DNA of 64,000 nucleotides. Origin: Sipunculus nudus. Taxonomy: Eukaryota; Annelida; Sipuncula; Golfingiida; Sipunculidae. Positions 53,574 through 62,585 of the stretch are shown here, piece after piece. The translations under genes and the position numbers were made by a program. The notes under the pieces are model-generated. The model worked only from the letters and a program-made list of their open reading frames with translations. It was not told where the DNA came from and made no database searches. The stretch spans positions 1,359,001 through 1,423,000 of the forward strand of contig JAPPUL010000079.1 of NCBI GenBank assembly GCA_026874595.1, in the 5' to 3' direction. Numbering within the stretch: position 1 is the first letter of the stretch; every line of letters begins with the position of its first letter.

Positions 53574-54593
53574 TTATTTAAGGGTTTTAGCTTGCTTATC
53601 AATTAATTTTACAAGGTCTGCTTCTGATATTTCTAAACTTAGCGTAACTTCTTTTTGTTTTTCTTTGCTTAGGACCACACTATGTAGAACTTTTCCCTCG
53701 ATAGTATTTTGCGGAGGGATTATATTTTTAAAAAGAGATAGCGTTTGGTTAATGTTTGAATATAAAGCATTACTTGAAGCTTCATCTTTGGATTTGGCTA
53801 TAAGGAATAGTTTATTTTTGTTTTCTTTCTCATCGTTTTCTTTCTCATTGTTTTCTTTCTCATCGTTTTTTTTAGATGCACCAAATAGGATATATGTAAT
53901 ATTTTTAAGGTAGTCATCTATTATAGCTTGAGTTGGGTCTTTTTTATTTAGAGCCAAAGCACTATTTTGTATATTTAAGACGCCCCATATTAGGTTATTA
54001 TTATTAACTTGTTCAATATTGTTATATAAGGCATTATTTGTTTTTTGTGCTTCAATATAACCTCCCTTTTTAATAATGTTAAGATAATCAGTTAGAGTTT
54101 TATTAGACAAAAGTATTTTGTTTGAGTCAATAAATGCAAGAGATGTCTTATTATTGGTTATGGTTTCGTATCCAGCATGATTTTTTATTGTAATATTTTT
54201 TGATTTTGCTTTTAGGGTATTTACGATTTTCTCTTTGTTGTATTTAATAAGATTAACTTCCAAAGTAACATCGTTTGAATTTTCATCTATAAATCCTGTT
54301 ATAGAATTAACATCTTTTTCTAAATTTATATCAATCTCCTTAAGGGTATTAAACAATTGATTAGAGTTTCTAGTATTTTTTATTATAGTTAAAATTCCTT
54401 TATTTTGCTTAAGAATAGTATTAACATATATTTTGAAAGCGCCTTTACTTGTAGGAGGGATGAAGATTTTATTATCTAAAGAGAATTTAGTTTTATCATC
54501 ACATGAGGCTGAGAATACTAAAGTACAGACTAAAGTAATTAAAAAGAGAGAGAATGTTTTTAAAGAGAATGTTTTAAAATTATTATTAGACAT
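53574..54593 (-). CDS. Lipoprotein of unknown function with Glu-Lys-Asn repeat
   Basis: 339 residues. Signal FLITLVCTLVFSASC with lipobox Cys31. The body is Asn/Lys/Ile-rich with alternating strands and helices (ITGFIDENSNDVTLEVNLI, LAFIDSNKILLSNKTLTDYLN). Near residue 245-265 an NEKEND repeat is coded by a 15-bp tandem repeat (53827-53875). I do not recognise the family. It is transcribed alone. Confidence 0.6.
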   Translation of the reverse strand: MSNNNFKTFSLKTFSLFLITLVCTLVFSASCDDKTKFSLDNKIFIPPTSKGAFKIYVNTILKQNKGILTIIKNTRNSNQLFNTLKEIDINLEKDVNSITGFIDENSNDVTLEVNLIKYNKEKIVNTLKAKSKNITIKNHAGYETITNNKTSLAFIDSNKILLSNKTLTDYLNIIKKGGYIEAQKTNNALYNNIEQVNNNNLIWGVLNIQNSALALNKKDPTQAIIDDYLKNITYILFGASKKNDEKENNEKENDEKENKNKLFLIAKSKDEASSNALYSNINQTLSLFKNIIPPQNTIEGKVLHSVVLSKEKQKEVTLSLEISEADLVKLIDKQAKTLK

Positions 54594-55044
54594 AACTAAC
54601 TTTCCTTTTTATAAATTCCTAATAAAACTAGAAGCAAAAATAGACATATTATTATTTATTGTATAGATAAAAGGCTTATGTATACAAAAGTATTTAAAGA
54701 CAATTAATATGTAAAACTAAAGCATCTATATTAGAATATAGTATTAATGCACTTAAAATTGTTTTTTTCTAAGACCTTTTTAAATAAAATAAATAATTTA
54801 AGATATCAATTAAATATAAAACACAAAAAAGTTTTAATCAGAAGAATCTATTTAAAGAAAGCGTTTAATAAAATGCATGTTATAAAGAGTTTTTAGAAAA
54901 GATATTTTAATGTTTTTAAAAAATTTAATATATGTCGTAAATTTATAAAAAAGTAGTTTTAAAAAAGGGGAGGATTAAATGCCCATCCATATATTAGATA
55001 ATAGGATATTAAATAATAGATATTATGGATTATATAGATAAGAG
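54594..55044. other. 451-bp very AT-rich divergent spacer
   Basis: Separates the lipoprotein gene (minus) from the plus-strand caspase locus. It is almost wholly A and T, with many poly-A/T tracts (for example AAAAAAGGGGAGG near 54960) that could bend DNA. It probably contains the promoter for the exported caspase cluster. No gene, RNA or repeat array was recognised. Confidence 0.5.
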
Positions 55045-55911
55045 ATGAAGAGAATACTTTATATAAGTTTAATATTAGTAGTATCAGTTAGCTATGGAGA
55101 ACAAATATTTGAACAAAAGCTAAAAGAGCCGTATTACAAAGACATGCATGGTTACTGGAGGGCAGAGATGATATTGTATTATGGGAAGGTTAAGGTAGAG
55201 CTTTTAAGGGAACAAATAATCTATAATTTTAAAGAAGATGGAGAAGGCAGTGTAATATTTGGAGGAGAGGAGAAAGTTTTCAAGTGGGGGTATAAATCGA
55301 TTTCGAACGAGATATCAATTAGGGGGCTGGCATGGGATGAGGCAGTAAGGGGGAGTGGTGCTACATTTGGGTTGGACATACGCAAGATAATATTCAACCG
55401 GGCAGGTTCTTCGGGTTCTACAGTAATATTAAATAAGAGTCTTTATGGAACACAAACTTATCTTTATGAGTATATGAAAGAAGAGCTTATGCAAGAAGAG
55501 TTTATAGAGGATGGAACAAGTTTTGTAGTGCTTGCGCGAGTAGCTGAGGGTGAGGCATTAGGGGCTGGTAATAGAGTATTAGGGGTTGATAATAGTGTAG
55601 GGAAAGGTTCCTTGTTGCGGAATGCGATTTATGATTACGATAATATAGTAAAATATCTTTTTGGGAAGCGGATATTGATACACAAGGGGTTAAAACAAAA
55701 GCATCCTGAATATAAGCTTGTGGGATTAGATGAAGAGGGTAAGGGAGCTAAGAAGGAGAAGGTAGTATCTTCTGTAAAGCCAAAGCGTCAAATAAAAGCG
55801 AAGAGGAGAAGTAAGGCGAAAGTTAAGAAGGCAGACAAGGGGTTAAAAGATAAGAAGTTATTGCGAAAAGGGAGGAAGAAGAAGTATGAAGTACTCAATG
55901 TATTGGACTAA
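55045..55911 (+). CDS. Secreted protein with basic tail, first gene of the caspase cluster
   Basis: 288 residues. Signal peptide KRILYISLILVVSVSYG. The first 130 mature residues read like a beta-rich lipocalin-type sheet (HGYWRAEMILYYGKVKVELL, IIYNFKEDGEGSVIF, KWGYKSISNEISIRGLAW), a pattern seen in proteins that test for excess signal over background. The last 60 residues are Lys/Arg-rich (RQIKAKRRSKAKVKKADKGL). No family is recognised. It lies 76 bp before the caspase gene on the same strand. Confidence 0.6.
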   Translation: MKRILYISLILVVSVSYGEQIFEQKLKEPYYKDMHGYWRAEMILYYGKVKVELLREQIIYNFKEDGEGSVIFGGEEKVFKWGYKSISNEISIRGLAWDEAVRGSGATFGLDIRKIIFNRAGSSGSTVILNKSLYGTQTYLYEYMKEELMQEEFIEDGTSFVVLARVAEGEALGAGNRVLGVDNSVGKGSLLRNAIYDYDNIVKYLFGKRILIHKGLKQKHPEYKLVGLDEEGKGAKKEKVVSSVKPKRQIKAKRRSKAKVKKADKGLKDKKLLRKGRKKKYEVLNVLD

Positions 55912-55987
55912 ATCTAGATATAGAAAAAGCGAGTAATTAGTAATAAGGGATAAAAATATAAGGGATAATAAATATTTTAAAGAGGGA

Positions 55988-58912
55988 ATGATGTCAAAAT
56001 TAGCGATAAAAGGCATGATATATATAGTCTTATTTAAAGTGATTATGATATTGTTTATTGTAGATTTAGCTCACGGAGGTATTTACGAAGGGTTTAAGCA
56101 TGCAAAATACCGAGTATTCTTGGCAGCAAATGAGGATTACAAGGGTCGAGATTTAGATTTAAGATATACGATAGATGATATAGATTTATACAGGGCATTA
56201 TTTAAGAATGTATTTGACGTTCCAGAGGCAAGGATATCCTACAATAAAAATCTAACAAGAGGAGAGTTTATAAGCCGAGCAGATAGTTTTAAAAGGAGTA
56301 TAAGAGCAGGTGAGGTTGTGGTTATAGTGTATGCGGGACATGGACATATAAACGGGATGCCAATTTTTGTTGATAGGAAAACGTTATCGCCGAAAGACTT
56401 TTTCAAATTTATAAACTCCTTTAAAAATGACACAGTACTAATAATGGATTCATGCTACTCGGGAGCGGAGGGAACAAAGAGCACAATATTAAATGCAGCA
56501 AGTATAGAAAGCGCAACGGCAGATATCCCTGTTTTATTTGCAGATAAAGAGATAAAAGAAGAAAAAGGCTACCGTAAAAACATATTGAGGATATATAGTA
56601 GTTTATCAAGCCAACAATCACGGGAGGCAGATTATAGGAGTGTAGAAAAGCTTAAAAAGCATCTTGGTAAAACATATAGTTTTTTAGATAATATAGGCTA
56701 TAAGAGTAAAGGCAATGGGATATTCAGTATATTAATAGCCTCATTTTTCTCAGAAATAAGCTTAAAGCGAAGGAATTATACCTATGATTCTCTGGGTTCA
56801 TATATAAATACAAAAGTAACGTTAATGGGAAATGAAGGATATATAAACCAACGTCCTAAGATAGTTCCCTTTGGGTCCCCTTTTAAAAATCGTAGTAACT
56901 ATTTCCTATTGTATAAAGATTTCCAAGAAGTAGTAAAAGATAGTCGGGAAGCTAAATTATATAATTTAGGTTTTGCAAAGGAGCGAGAGGGAAAATATCG
57001 CCAAGCGCTTAAGTATTACGAGGCAATATATAATGAAAACCCGGACTATGTGGGAATAAAGGGACGGATATCAGAATGTTTTTTACAGATAGGGATAGGC
57101 TATAAGGAAACAGATACCGAAACGCATGTAAGATTTTTACGACGAGCTTTAAAATTCAATCCAAAGTCAACTTTTGTCCTAAGTTCGCTTGCCCAAGCAG
57201 AGGTATCCCAGGGTAAGTATGAGGAAGGGCTTAAGATTTTTGAGAAGATATTAGAGCAAGCAAAAGATTATAAACTAACGTGGCTTAAAGCAAATACAAA
57301 TATAAATATAGGTTATGTATACTATGTAACAGAACAGGTTTCGCAAGCGATTAAGTATTTTGAGAGCGGCCTTAATGATAGTATAAAGATAAAAGATTAT
57401 CAAGGCCAAGTACTTGCGCGTAATTACCTAGGGACCTTATATCTTAATCAAGGAGATAGGCAAAGTGCGTTTAAAGAGTTTGAAGAGGTAGAAAGGCTTA
57501 GCCGTAAGACAGGAGACAAGGTGGGGGAGTCTAGTGCACAAAATAACAAAGGCTTTGTGTTTATGGGGGATAGAAAATATGAGTTAGCACTTAAGGAATT
57601 TTTAAAAAGCTACGAGATACAAAAGGGACTTAGAGGAGATAGCGCGCAGCGGATAAAGATATTGAATAACCTTGGCTTTGTATATGGTAAATTAGGGAGG
57701 TATAAAGAGGCGGAAAGATATTATAAGCTGAGTGCTGAGTCCTATGGTGGTGGCAGGATAAAAGATAAGTCGATGGTGGGAATATATATCAATTTGTCAG
57801 ATATGTATACAAAGCAAAGAAAATATAAGGAAGCCCTAAAGGTCCTTGACGAAGCAGAATTGCTTTTAAAGGAGGAAGACAGAGCAGACACTATAAAAAT
57901 ATTGCTATCCCGCGGGAACGTAATGTTTCGTAGTGGGAAGTTTAAATCGGCAGAGAGATTATACCAGAGGGCAAGACAGTTATCGGAAGTGGGAGGAGAT
58001 GTAAAGGGTGCAGTATATGCATCAATAGACTTATCACTTGTTTATGAGGCATGGATAAAGGAATATCTAAATAGAAAAGAGTATGCAGATGCTTTATTGA
58101 TACTTGGGAAGGTACTAGTAATTTATAAGGAGCTTGAAAACCGAGCATCGATAGGGATAACGTATGCGAATATAGGTTACGTTTATTATAAGGAGAAGGA
58201 TTACGAGAAGGCGCTTGAATTTTTCTATAAGGGTCTTAGATATTACAGGAGGGGAGATATAGGGGCGATAGAGCTAATACCACAGTATATAAATACGATA
58301 TTGCTAAAACTTGGCTATGCTTCAACAGAGGACAGGGAGTATAAAGAAGCAATAAGCAGTTTTTCAAAAGCGCTTGAAATAAGCCGAGGGGTGAGGGATA
58401 ATAAAGGGGCTGGGAATGCCTCAACGGGGCTTGCAGGGGTTTATGGTGAGCTTAAAGATCGTAAAAACATGCTAAAGTATTATAAACTAAGTCTTAATTT
58501 TTTTCTATTGTCAAAGGATGAAGATGGGATAATAAGGACATATTATAGCCTTGGCGTATATTATCATAGTAATGATGTATTAAAATCATACGATAATTTT
58601 AAGAATGCGTATTACTATCTAAATGGAAAGCCAAAGCATAGATTATATAATATGGTAGTTAGTAACATGTTAAACAGTGGTAATTTGCTTGCGGGTAATT
58701 TATTAAAAGCAAAAAAATACAAGTTGTCGATATTGTATTATAAAGAGGTTTTGTCTAATCTAAAGACGTTAAGAGGAGGAGGGAAGTATGATAAATTACG
58801 CATCTCGTTATTAAAGGGATTGATAATATCATATAGGAGGCAAGGTAGTAGTAAAGAGGCCAAGCAGTATGAGAGGGAGCTTATGAAATATTTAAAGAAG
58901 AAAAAAGGGTAA
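55988..58912 (+). CDS. Exported caspase-family protease with TPR array
   Basis: 974 residues. An N-terminal hydrophobic segment (residues 10-27, IYIVLFKVIMILFIVDLAHG) looks like a signal or anchor. Residues 38-310 form a C14 caspase-like domain: YRVFLAANEDY, then VVIVYAGHGHINGMPIFVD with catalytic His118, and TVLIMDSCYSGAEG with catalytic Cys156. Both residues are intact. From about 320 to the end there are roughly fifteen TPR-like repeats (for example REGKYRQALKYYEAIYNENPDY, GRYKEAERYYKLSAESYGGG). Bacterial caspases of this type cleave after basic or acidic residues; the target here is unknown. AGAGGG precedes ATG 55988. Its closest relative in the window is the gene at 60380. Confidence 0.9.
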   Translation: MMSKLAIKGMIYIVLFKVIMILFIVDLAHGGIYEGFKHAKYRVFLAANEDYKGRDLDLRYTIDDIDLYRALFKNVFDVPEARISYNKNLTRGEFISRADSFKRSIRAGEVVVIVYAGHGHINGMPIFVDRKTLSPKDFFKFINSFKNDTVLIMDSCYSGAEGTKSTILNAASIESATADIPVLFADKEIKEEKGYRKNILRIYSSLSSQQSREADYRSVEKLKKHLGKTYSFLDNIGYKSKGNGIFSILIASFFSEISLKRRNYTYDSLGSYINTKVTLMGNEGYINQRPKIVPFGSPFKNRSNYFLLYKDFQEVVKDSREAKLYNLGFAKEREGKYRQALKYYEAIYNENPDYVGIKGRISECFLQIGIGYKETDTETHVRFLRRALKFNPKSTFVLSSLAQAEVSQGKYEEGLKIFEKILEQAKDYKLTWLKANTNINIGYVYYVTEQVSQAIKYFESGLNDSIKIKDYQGQVLARNYLGTLYLNQGDRQSAFKEFEEVERLSRKTGDKVGESSAQNNKGFVFMGDRKYELALKEFLKSYEIQKGLRGDSAQRIKILNNLGFVYGKLGRYKEAERYYKLSAESYGGGRIKDKSMVGIYINLSDMYTKQRKYKEALKVLDEAELLLKEEDRADTIKILLSRGNVMFRSGKFKSAERLYQRARQLSEVGGDVKGAVYASIDLSLVYEAWIKEYLNRKEYADALLILGKVLVIYKELENRASIGITYANIGYVYYKEKDYEKALEFFYKGLRYYRRGDIGAIELIPQYINTILLKLGYASTEDREYKEAISSFSKALEISRGVRDNKGAGNASTGLAGVYGELKDRKNMLKYYKLSLNFFLLSKDEDGIIRTYYSLGVYYHSNDVLKSYDNFKNAYYYLNGKPKHRLYNMVVSNMLNSGNLLAGNLLKAKKYKLSILYYKEVLSNLKTLRGGGKYDKLRISLLKGLIISYRRQGSSKEAKQYERELMKYLKKKKG

Positions 58913-59026
58913 TAAAAAGGGCAATAGATAAAAGGAAAAAGGGTGTAATAAGATTTTATAAGCCAGGTGATAAATAGGAGTTAAATAGAGGATAATTAAA
59001 GTAATTAAAGGAGGAATAAATAGTAA

Positions 59027-59629
59027 ATGATGCGAGTAATAAACGTTGGAGTAATACTACTGGTGCTTGTGCTGCTAATTGATGTAGGATGTGGACAGCG
59101 AACGGCACGTAGTGATTATGAGCGGCAAAAGGATTTGGTATCGGAGGGTTGGCACTTAGTAAAGCGGTGGGATTTTTACAACGAGATATTAGATTGGAAT
59201 CATACAACGATAACAGAGGGCAACCGAGGAGGAGTAGTGGTTGTAAAGGATGGTTCTGTAGGGTTTGGCTATGCACGTGATGGAGGCTATTTATTTTATC
59301 AAAGTCGCGTAACGCCGCTACCTAATTTTAATTATATGCTGGTTGCGCGTGTTAAGACGAATAAGCCCTATCGAGCATTGATGGGCTTTTACGATAAAGT
59401 AGGGCAGAAGGTGCTTGGAGCTCACCGGATAAAGAGTACCAATTGGCAAGTAATAAGCTCAGTAATAAGCTTTAATCCGACATCAGGCGAGCGAACTCCG
59501 GTGTTGTTGTACCCAGCATTTCACAATCTGACATATACAGACTATACTTATGTTGACTGGGTAGAATTTTGGATATATCCAGATAAGGAGTTGTATAAGG
59601 ATGAGCTAGGTCGAATTAGAAGGAAGTAG
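59027..59629 (+). CDS. Lipoprotein with jelly-roll-like domain
   Basis: About 200 residues. Signal LLVLVLLIDVGC with a lipobox Cys, then a beta-rich domain: WHLVKRWDFYNEILDWNH, GGYLFYQSRVTPLPNFNYMLVARVKTNKPYRALMGFYD and YVDWVEFWIYP. The pattern resembles carbohydrate-binding or galactose-binding-like jelly rolls, though I cannot name a family. AAAGGAGG lies 12-15 bp before the ATGATG start. It is within the caspase cluster. Confidence 0.6.
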   Translation: MMRVINVGVILLVLVLLIDVGCGQRTARSDYERQKDLVSEGWHLVKRWDFYNEILDWNHTTITEGNRGGVVVVKDGSVGFGYARDGGYLFYQSRVTPLPNFNYMLVARVKTNKPYRALMGFYDKVGQKVLGAHRIKSTNWQVISSVISFNPTSGERTPVLLYPAFHNLTYTDYTYVDWVEFWIYPDKELYKDELGRIRRK

Positions 59630-59743
59630 AGAGCTTAGAATATATACAATATATACAAGGAAGCTATTACAAAGTAAGATATCAAGATGAAAAGATGTAT
59701 AGAACTGAATATATGTAAAAAAGAAGAGAAGCTAGATTAATGT

Positions 59744-59791
59744 AGAGAAGAAAGAAGCTAAAGAGAAGAAAGAAGCTAAAAGAGAAGAAAG
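59744..59791 (+). repeat. 18-bp purine repeat before the OM-barrel gene
   Basis: AGAGAAGAAAGAAGCTAA is repeated about 2.7 times. It is all purine except for the CT in each unit and lies 55-100 bp upstream of the next start codon (59846). It is part of a 216-bp gap with nothing else recognised. Confidence 0.85.
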
Positions 59792-59845
59792 ATTAAAGAA
59801 GATTTGGAAATATAAGGCCTGGAGCATAATAGGGATTGGGAATAA

Positions 59846-60376
59846 ATGAGAAAAAAACGACTACTGCTATCAGTATTAATGTTGGTGATATACGCACAGC
59901 TTGGACATAGCCTAATTAACATAGACTTTGGGGCTGGGTATGGCTTAAAGCCAATAACTGCCGAAGGGGAGACAAAAGCAGCCTTACCGTATTATAGTGG
60001 GGGGATAGGTATAGATTTAGTAAGCATCCAAGATAGTGCAATGTTGCAGCTAAGGCTTGGGGTGTCCTATGGTGATTATACGGCATCGACAACAAAAGTG
60101 GCTCTAACAACATTATTTATAGGGCCACGGTTTGTATTTGCCGGGAATAAGTTTCCAGACTGGCTTTCGCTATACGTTGATGTTGGAATTGGTTTAGTAT
60201 CAAATCAAGGAGCCATAGCAGATGGGTCTGCAAGTTCGTTTAATACAGTATTTGGAGTTGGGATAGGGCTTGAGTTTTATGTTTGGGAGGGCTTGTATTT
60301 AGGTTTTGGGATGAGTTATTTTTCAACATTTAATATAGTAAATGTATACCCGTTTATAGGCTATAGGATAAGATAG
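59846..60376 (+). CDS. Outer-membrane beta-barrel protein in the caspase cluster
   Basis: 176 residues. Signal RKKRLLLSVLMLVIYAQLGHS, then alternating amphipathic strands (INIDFGAGYGLKP, LQLRLGVSYGDYT, WLSLYVDVGIGLVSN, TVFGVGIGLEFYVWEGLYLGFGMSYF) and a C-terminal VYPFIGYRIR, all as in small OM barrels. It ends 3 bp before the pseudocaspase gene, so the two are very likely co-translated. Confidence 0.78.
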   Translation: MRKKRLLLSVLMLVIYAQLGHSLINIDFGAGYGLKPITAEGETKAALPYYSGGIGIDLVSIQDSAMLQLRLGVSYGDYTASTTKVALTTLFIGPRFVFAGNKFPDWLSLYVDVGIGLVSNQGAIADGSASSFNTVFGVGIGLEFYVWEGLYLGFGMSYFSTFNIVNVYPFIGYRIR

Positions 60377-60379
60377 AGT

Positions 60380-62512
60380 GTGCGAAGCAAAATAATACTA
60401 ATATTATTAAGTATAGTATGGTTGGTCTGCTCGTGTACGGTAAGTGATGATGTACAGTGGTCCCGGTATGGTAGCAGTGCAGATAGAGAGTCAACACCAT
60501 ATGGGCTTAGGAAGGGCATGACAAAGGAGGAGAGGATGAAGATATTAGGAAACCGGTATAATTTAAGTGGGGAGAATCTTGCCTATAGTGCAAATAAGGC
60601 AAATCGTTATGGGCTTCCGTCTTATGATAAGGATAAGGAAGAGGAGTATTTAGGTAAGTATATAGAGAAGGATAGTTATAGTGGGCTTGAGAAGGAGCGG
60701 ATAACACCGTATGAGGTTCTGACTAAATATATAGCGTATGAACATGATTATTTAAAAATATTTGAGTTTTATAGAAAACCAAAGATTAAAGCTTTTCTAA
60801 TAGGGAATAAGGATTATCCTAAGGAGAGTTTAAGATATCCGCAAGAGGATGTTAACTTATTTAAAGTCTTTTTGCAGGAGGTGCTTGGAGTTTCAGAAAG
60901 TCGAATAAAGGTCGCACAGAATATAAGTTCGGAAAGATTTAAGAATGAGTTAGCGGAATTTTCAAAGGGACTTGAACAGAAGGATATGGTTTTGATATAT
61001 TATTCTGGGTATGGGGTTTTAGATGGCACGCCATTGTTTGTGGATATGAAAAGCATAAATAGTCAGCTTTTTCATAGCATGTTAAATAGCTTTTCAAATG
61101 ACACGGTCCTAATAATGGATAGTGCATATTATGATGATGGGCAAGATGAGCTTGCTCCAAACGTAAAACAGGTTGTTGAGACAACAGTTCCAAGAGATAA
61201 TATATTTAGATTTTATAGTAATTTAGTGCAAAAGGAATATAAGGAAGGAAAGTATAAGAGCCATTTTGTCTTACGTGATATATTAAGAAAAACCTATGGA
61301 CTTATTAATCAGCTTAAGCTTAAACCTAAAGGGAATGGACTTTTTACTTTACTATTTCTTTCGTTCTTTGCGGATTTTTCATATTTCAATCCCTCCTACC
61401 TTGAGGCAGATTATGAAACTGTGTCATCTTATATAAATAGCATAATATCGATTTTTGAAGAAGAATATGGACAAACAGAAGGCTTTGTTATTGCCCGTCC
61501 GAACATATATCCGTTATTGAATGTAGAGTTTTTGCATTCTGAAAATGATTATATATTATTTAGGAATGAGTCTTTTAAAAGGTCGTACAAAAGGGATTTG
61601 GTCTTTCAGGCAATATATCATAAGGCATTACAACTGCGTAATCAAAGGCAGTTTGGTCTTGCGGCAAATTTGTTTGCCGAGCTTGTTTCAGGAGGGGGAG
61701 ATTATAAGGATGCAAAAAGCCTTTTAGCCTCCTGTTACTTATCACTTGCCGAGCTTGAGAAGGATAGTGAAAAGGCAATATTTTTATATAAGATGGCTCT
61801 TAAATATGATTCAAGCTCAGTGGACGCTTTATATGGGCTTGGAATGCTTTATAGTGAGGCTGGGCAAATAGATAAAGCCCAAGAGCTATTAAATAAGGCT
61901 AAGAAGATGTCGGGCTCTGAGACAAAGGAGTTTAATGCTCAGATAGATGCAGCTTTAGCAAGTTTAAAAGCAGAAGATGAGTCTCCATATGGACTTCTTA
62001 GAAAGGGCTATTTGGCATATAAGCAAAATTCTTTGGATAAAGCTATGGATTATTTTGTTAGAGCAGAAGCAGGATTTAAAAAATTAGGGGATACTCTTTA
62101 TATGGCAACGGCTATAAATAACCAAGGGAGCGTATATACAAGTAAAGAGCAATATGCCAATGCGTTAAAATTCTATCAAAGTTCATTAGATATCAAAGAA
62201 AGGATAGGAGATTACGAAGGAATTGGGAATACTTATAACAATTTGGGTGTTTTATATTATAAAAAACAGGAGTATAAAAAGTCAGTAGAGTTTTTTAATA
62301 AGGCGTTGGCTATGTTTTCAAAACTAAAGATAGTTGATTTAAATGTAGCACAAACATATATAGGTCTTGGGCGTTCATATGTTGCGATTAATAACTGGGA
62401 GGAGGCTTATATAGTACAAAAACAAGCAGTTGACATTTTAGCTTTTGCAAAAGCACCATTTTTGCAAAAAGAACAAATAAAATTACAAGATATTAGAAAT
62501 AAAATATTTTAG
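60380..62512 (+). CDS. Caspase-like TPR lipoprotein with both catalytic residues replaced
   Basis: 710 residues from GTG 60380. The signal ends LVCSC, so it is a predicted lipoprotein (Cys19 or Cys17). Residues about 135-390 align by eye with the caspase domain of the 55988 gene: KAFLIGNKDYP, MVLIYYSGYGVLDGTPLFVD and TVLIMDSAYYDDG. The catalytic His is Tyr211 and the catalytic Cys is Ala249. The DTVLIMDS core and the TPR tail (about 400-705, for example REQ YANALKFYQSSLDIKERIGD) are preserved. It is thus a pseudoenzyme, perhaps a regulator or scaffold for the active paralogue. Confidence 0.88.
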   Translation: MRSKIILILLSIVWLVCSCTVSDDVQWSRYGSSADRESTPYGLRKGMTKEERMKILGNRYNLSGENLAYSANKANRYGLPSYDKDKEEEYLGKYIEKDSYSGLEKERITPYEVLTKYIAYEHDYLKIFEFYRKPKIKAFLIGNKDYPKESLRYPQEDVNLFKVFLQEVLGVSESRIKVAQNISSERFKNELAEFSKGLEQKDMVLIYYSGYGVLDGTPLFVDMKSINSQLFHSMLNSFSNDTVLIMDSAYYDDGQDELAPNVKQVVETTVPRDNIFRFYSNLVQKEYKEGKYKSHFVLRDILRKTYGLINQLKLKPKGNGLFTLLFLSFFADFSYFNPSYLEADYETVSSYINSIISIFEEEYGQTEGFVIARPNIYPLLNVEFLHSENDYILFRNESFKRSYKRDLVFQAIYHKALQLRNQRQFGLAANLFAELVSGGGDYKDAKSLLASCYLSLAELEKDSEKAIFLYKMALKYDSSSVDALYGLGMLYSEAGQIDKAQELLNKAKKMSGSETKEFNAQIDAALASLKAEDESPYGLLRKGYLAYKQNSLDKAMDYFVRAEAGFKKLGDTLYMATAINNQGSVYTSKEQYANALKFYQSSLDIKERIGDYEGIGNTYNNLGVLYYKKQEYKKSVEFFNKALAMFSKLKIVDLNVAQTYIGLGRSYVAINNWEEAYIVQKQAVDILAFAKAPFLQKEQIKLQDIRNKIF

Positions 62513-62585
62513 TGTTATAATGTATTATATTTAACTATATGATCAATGGGCTTTGTCTGTTGACAAATATAAAAGGAGGTTAAAT

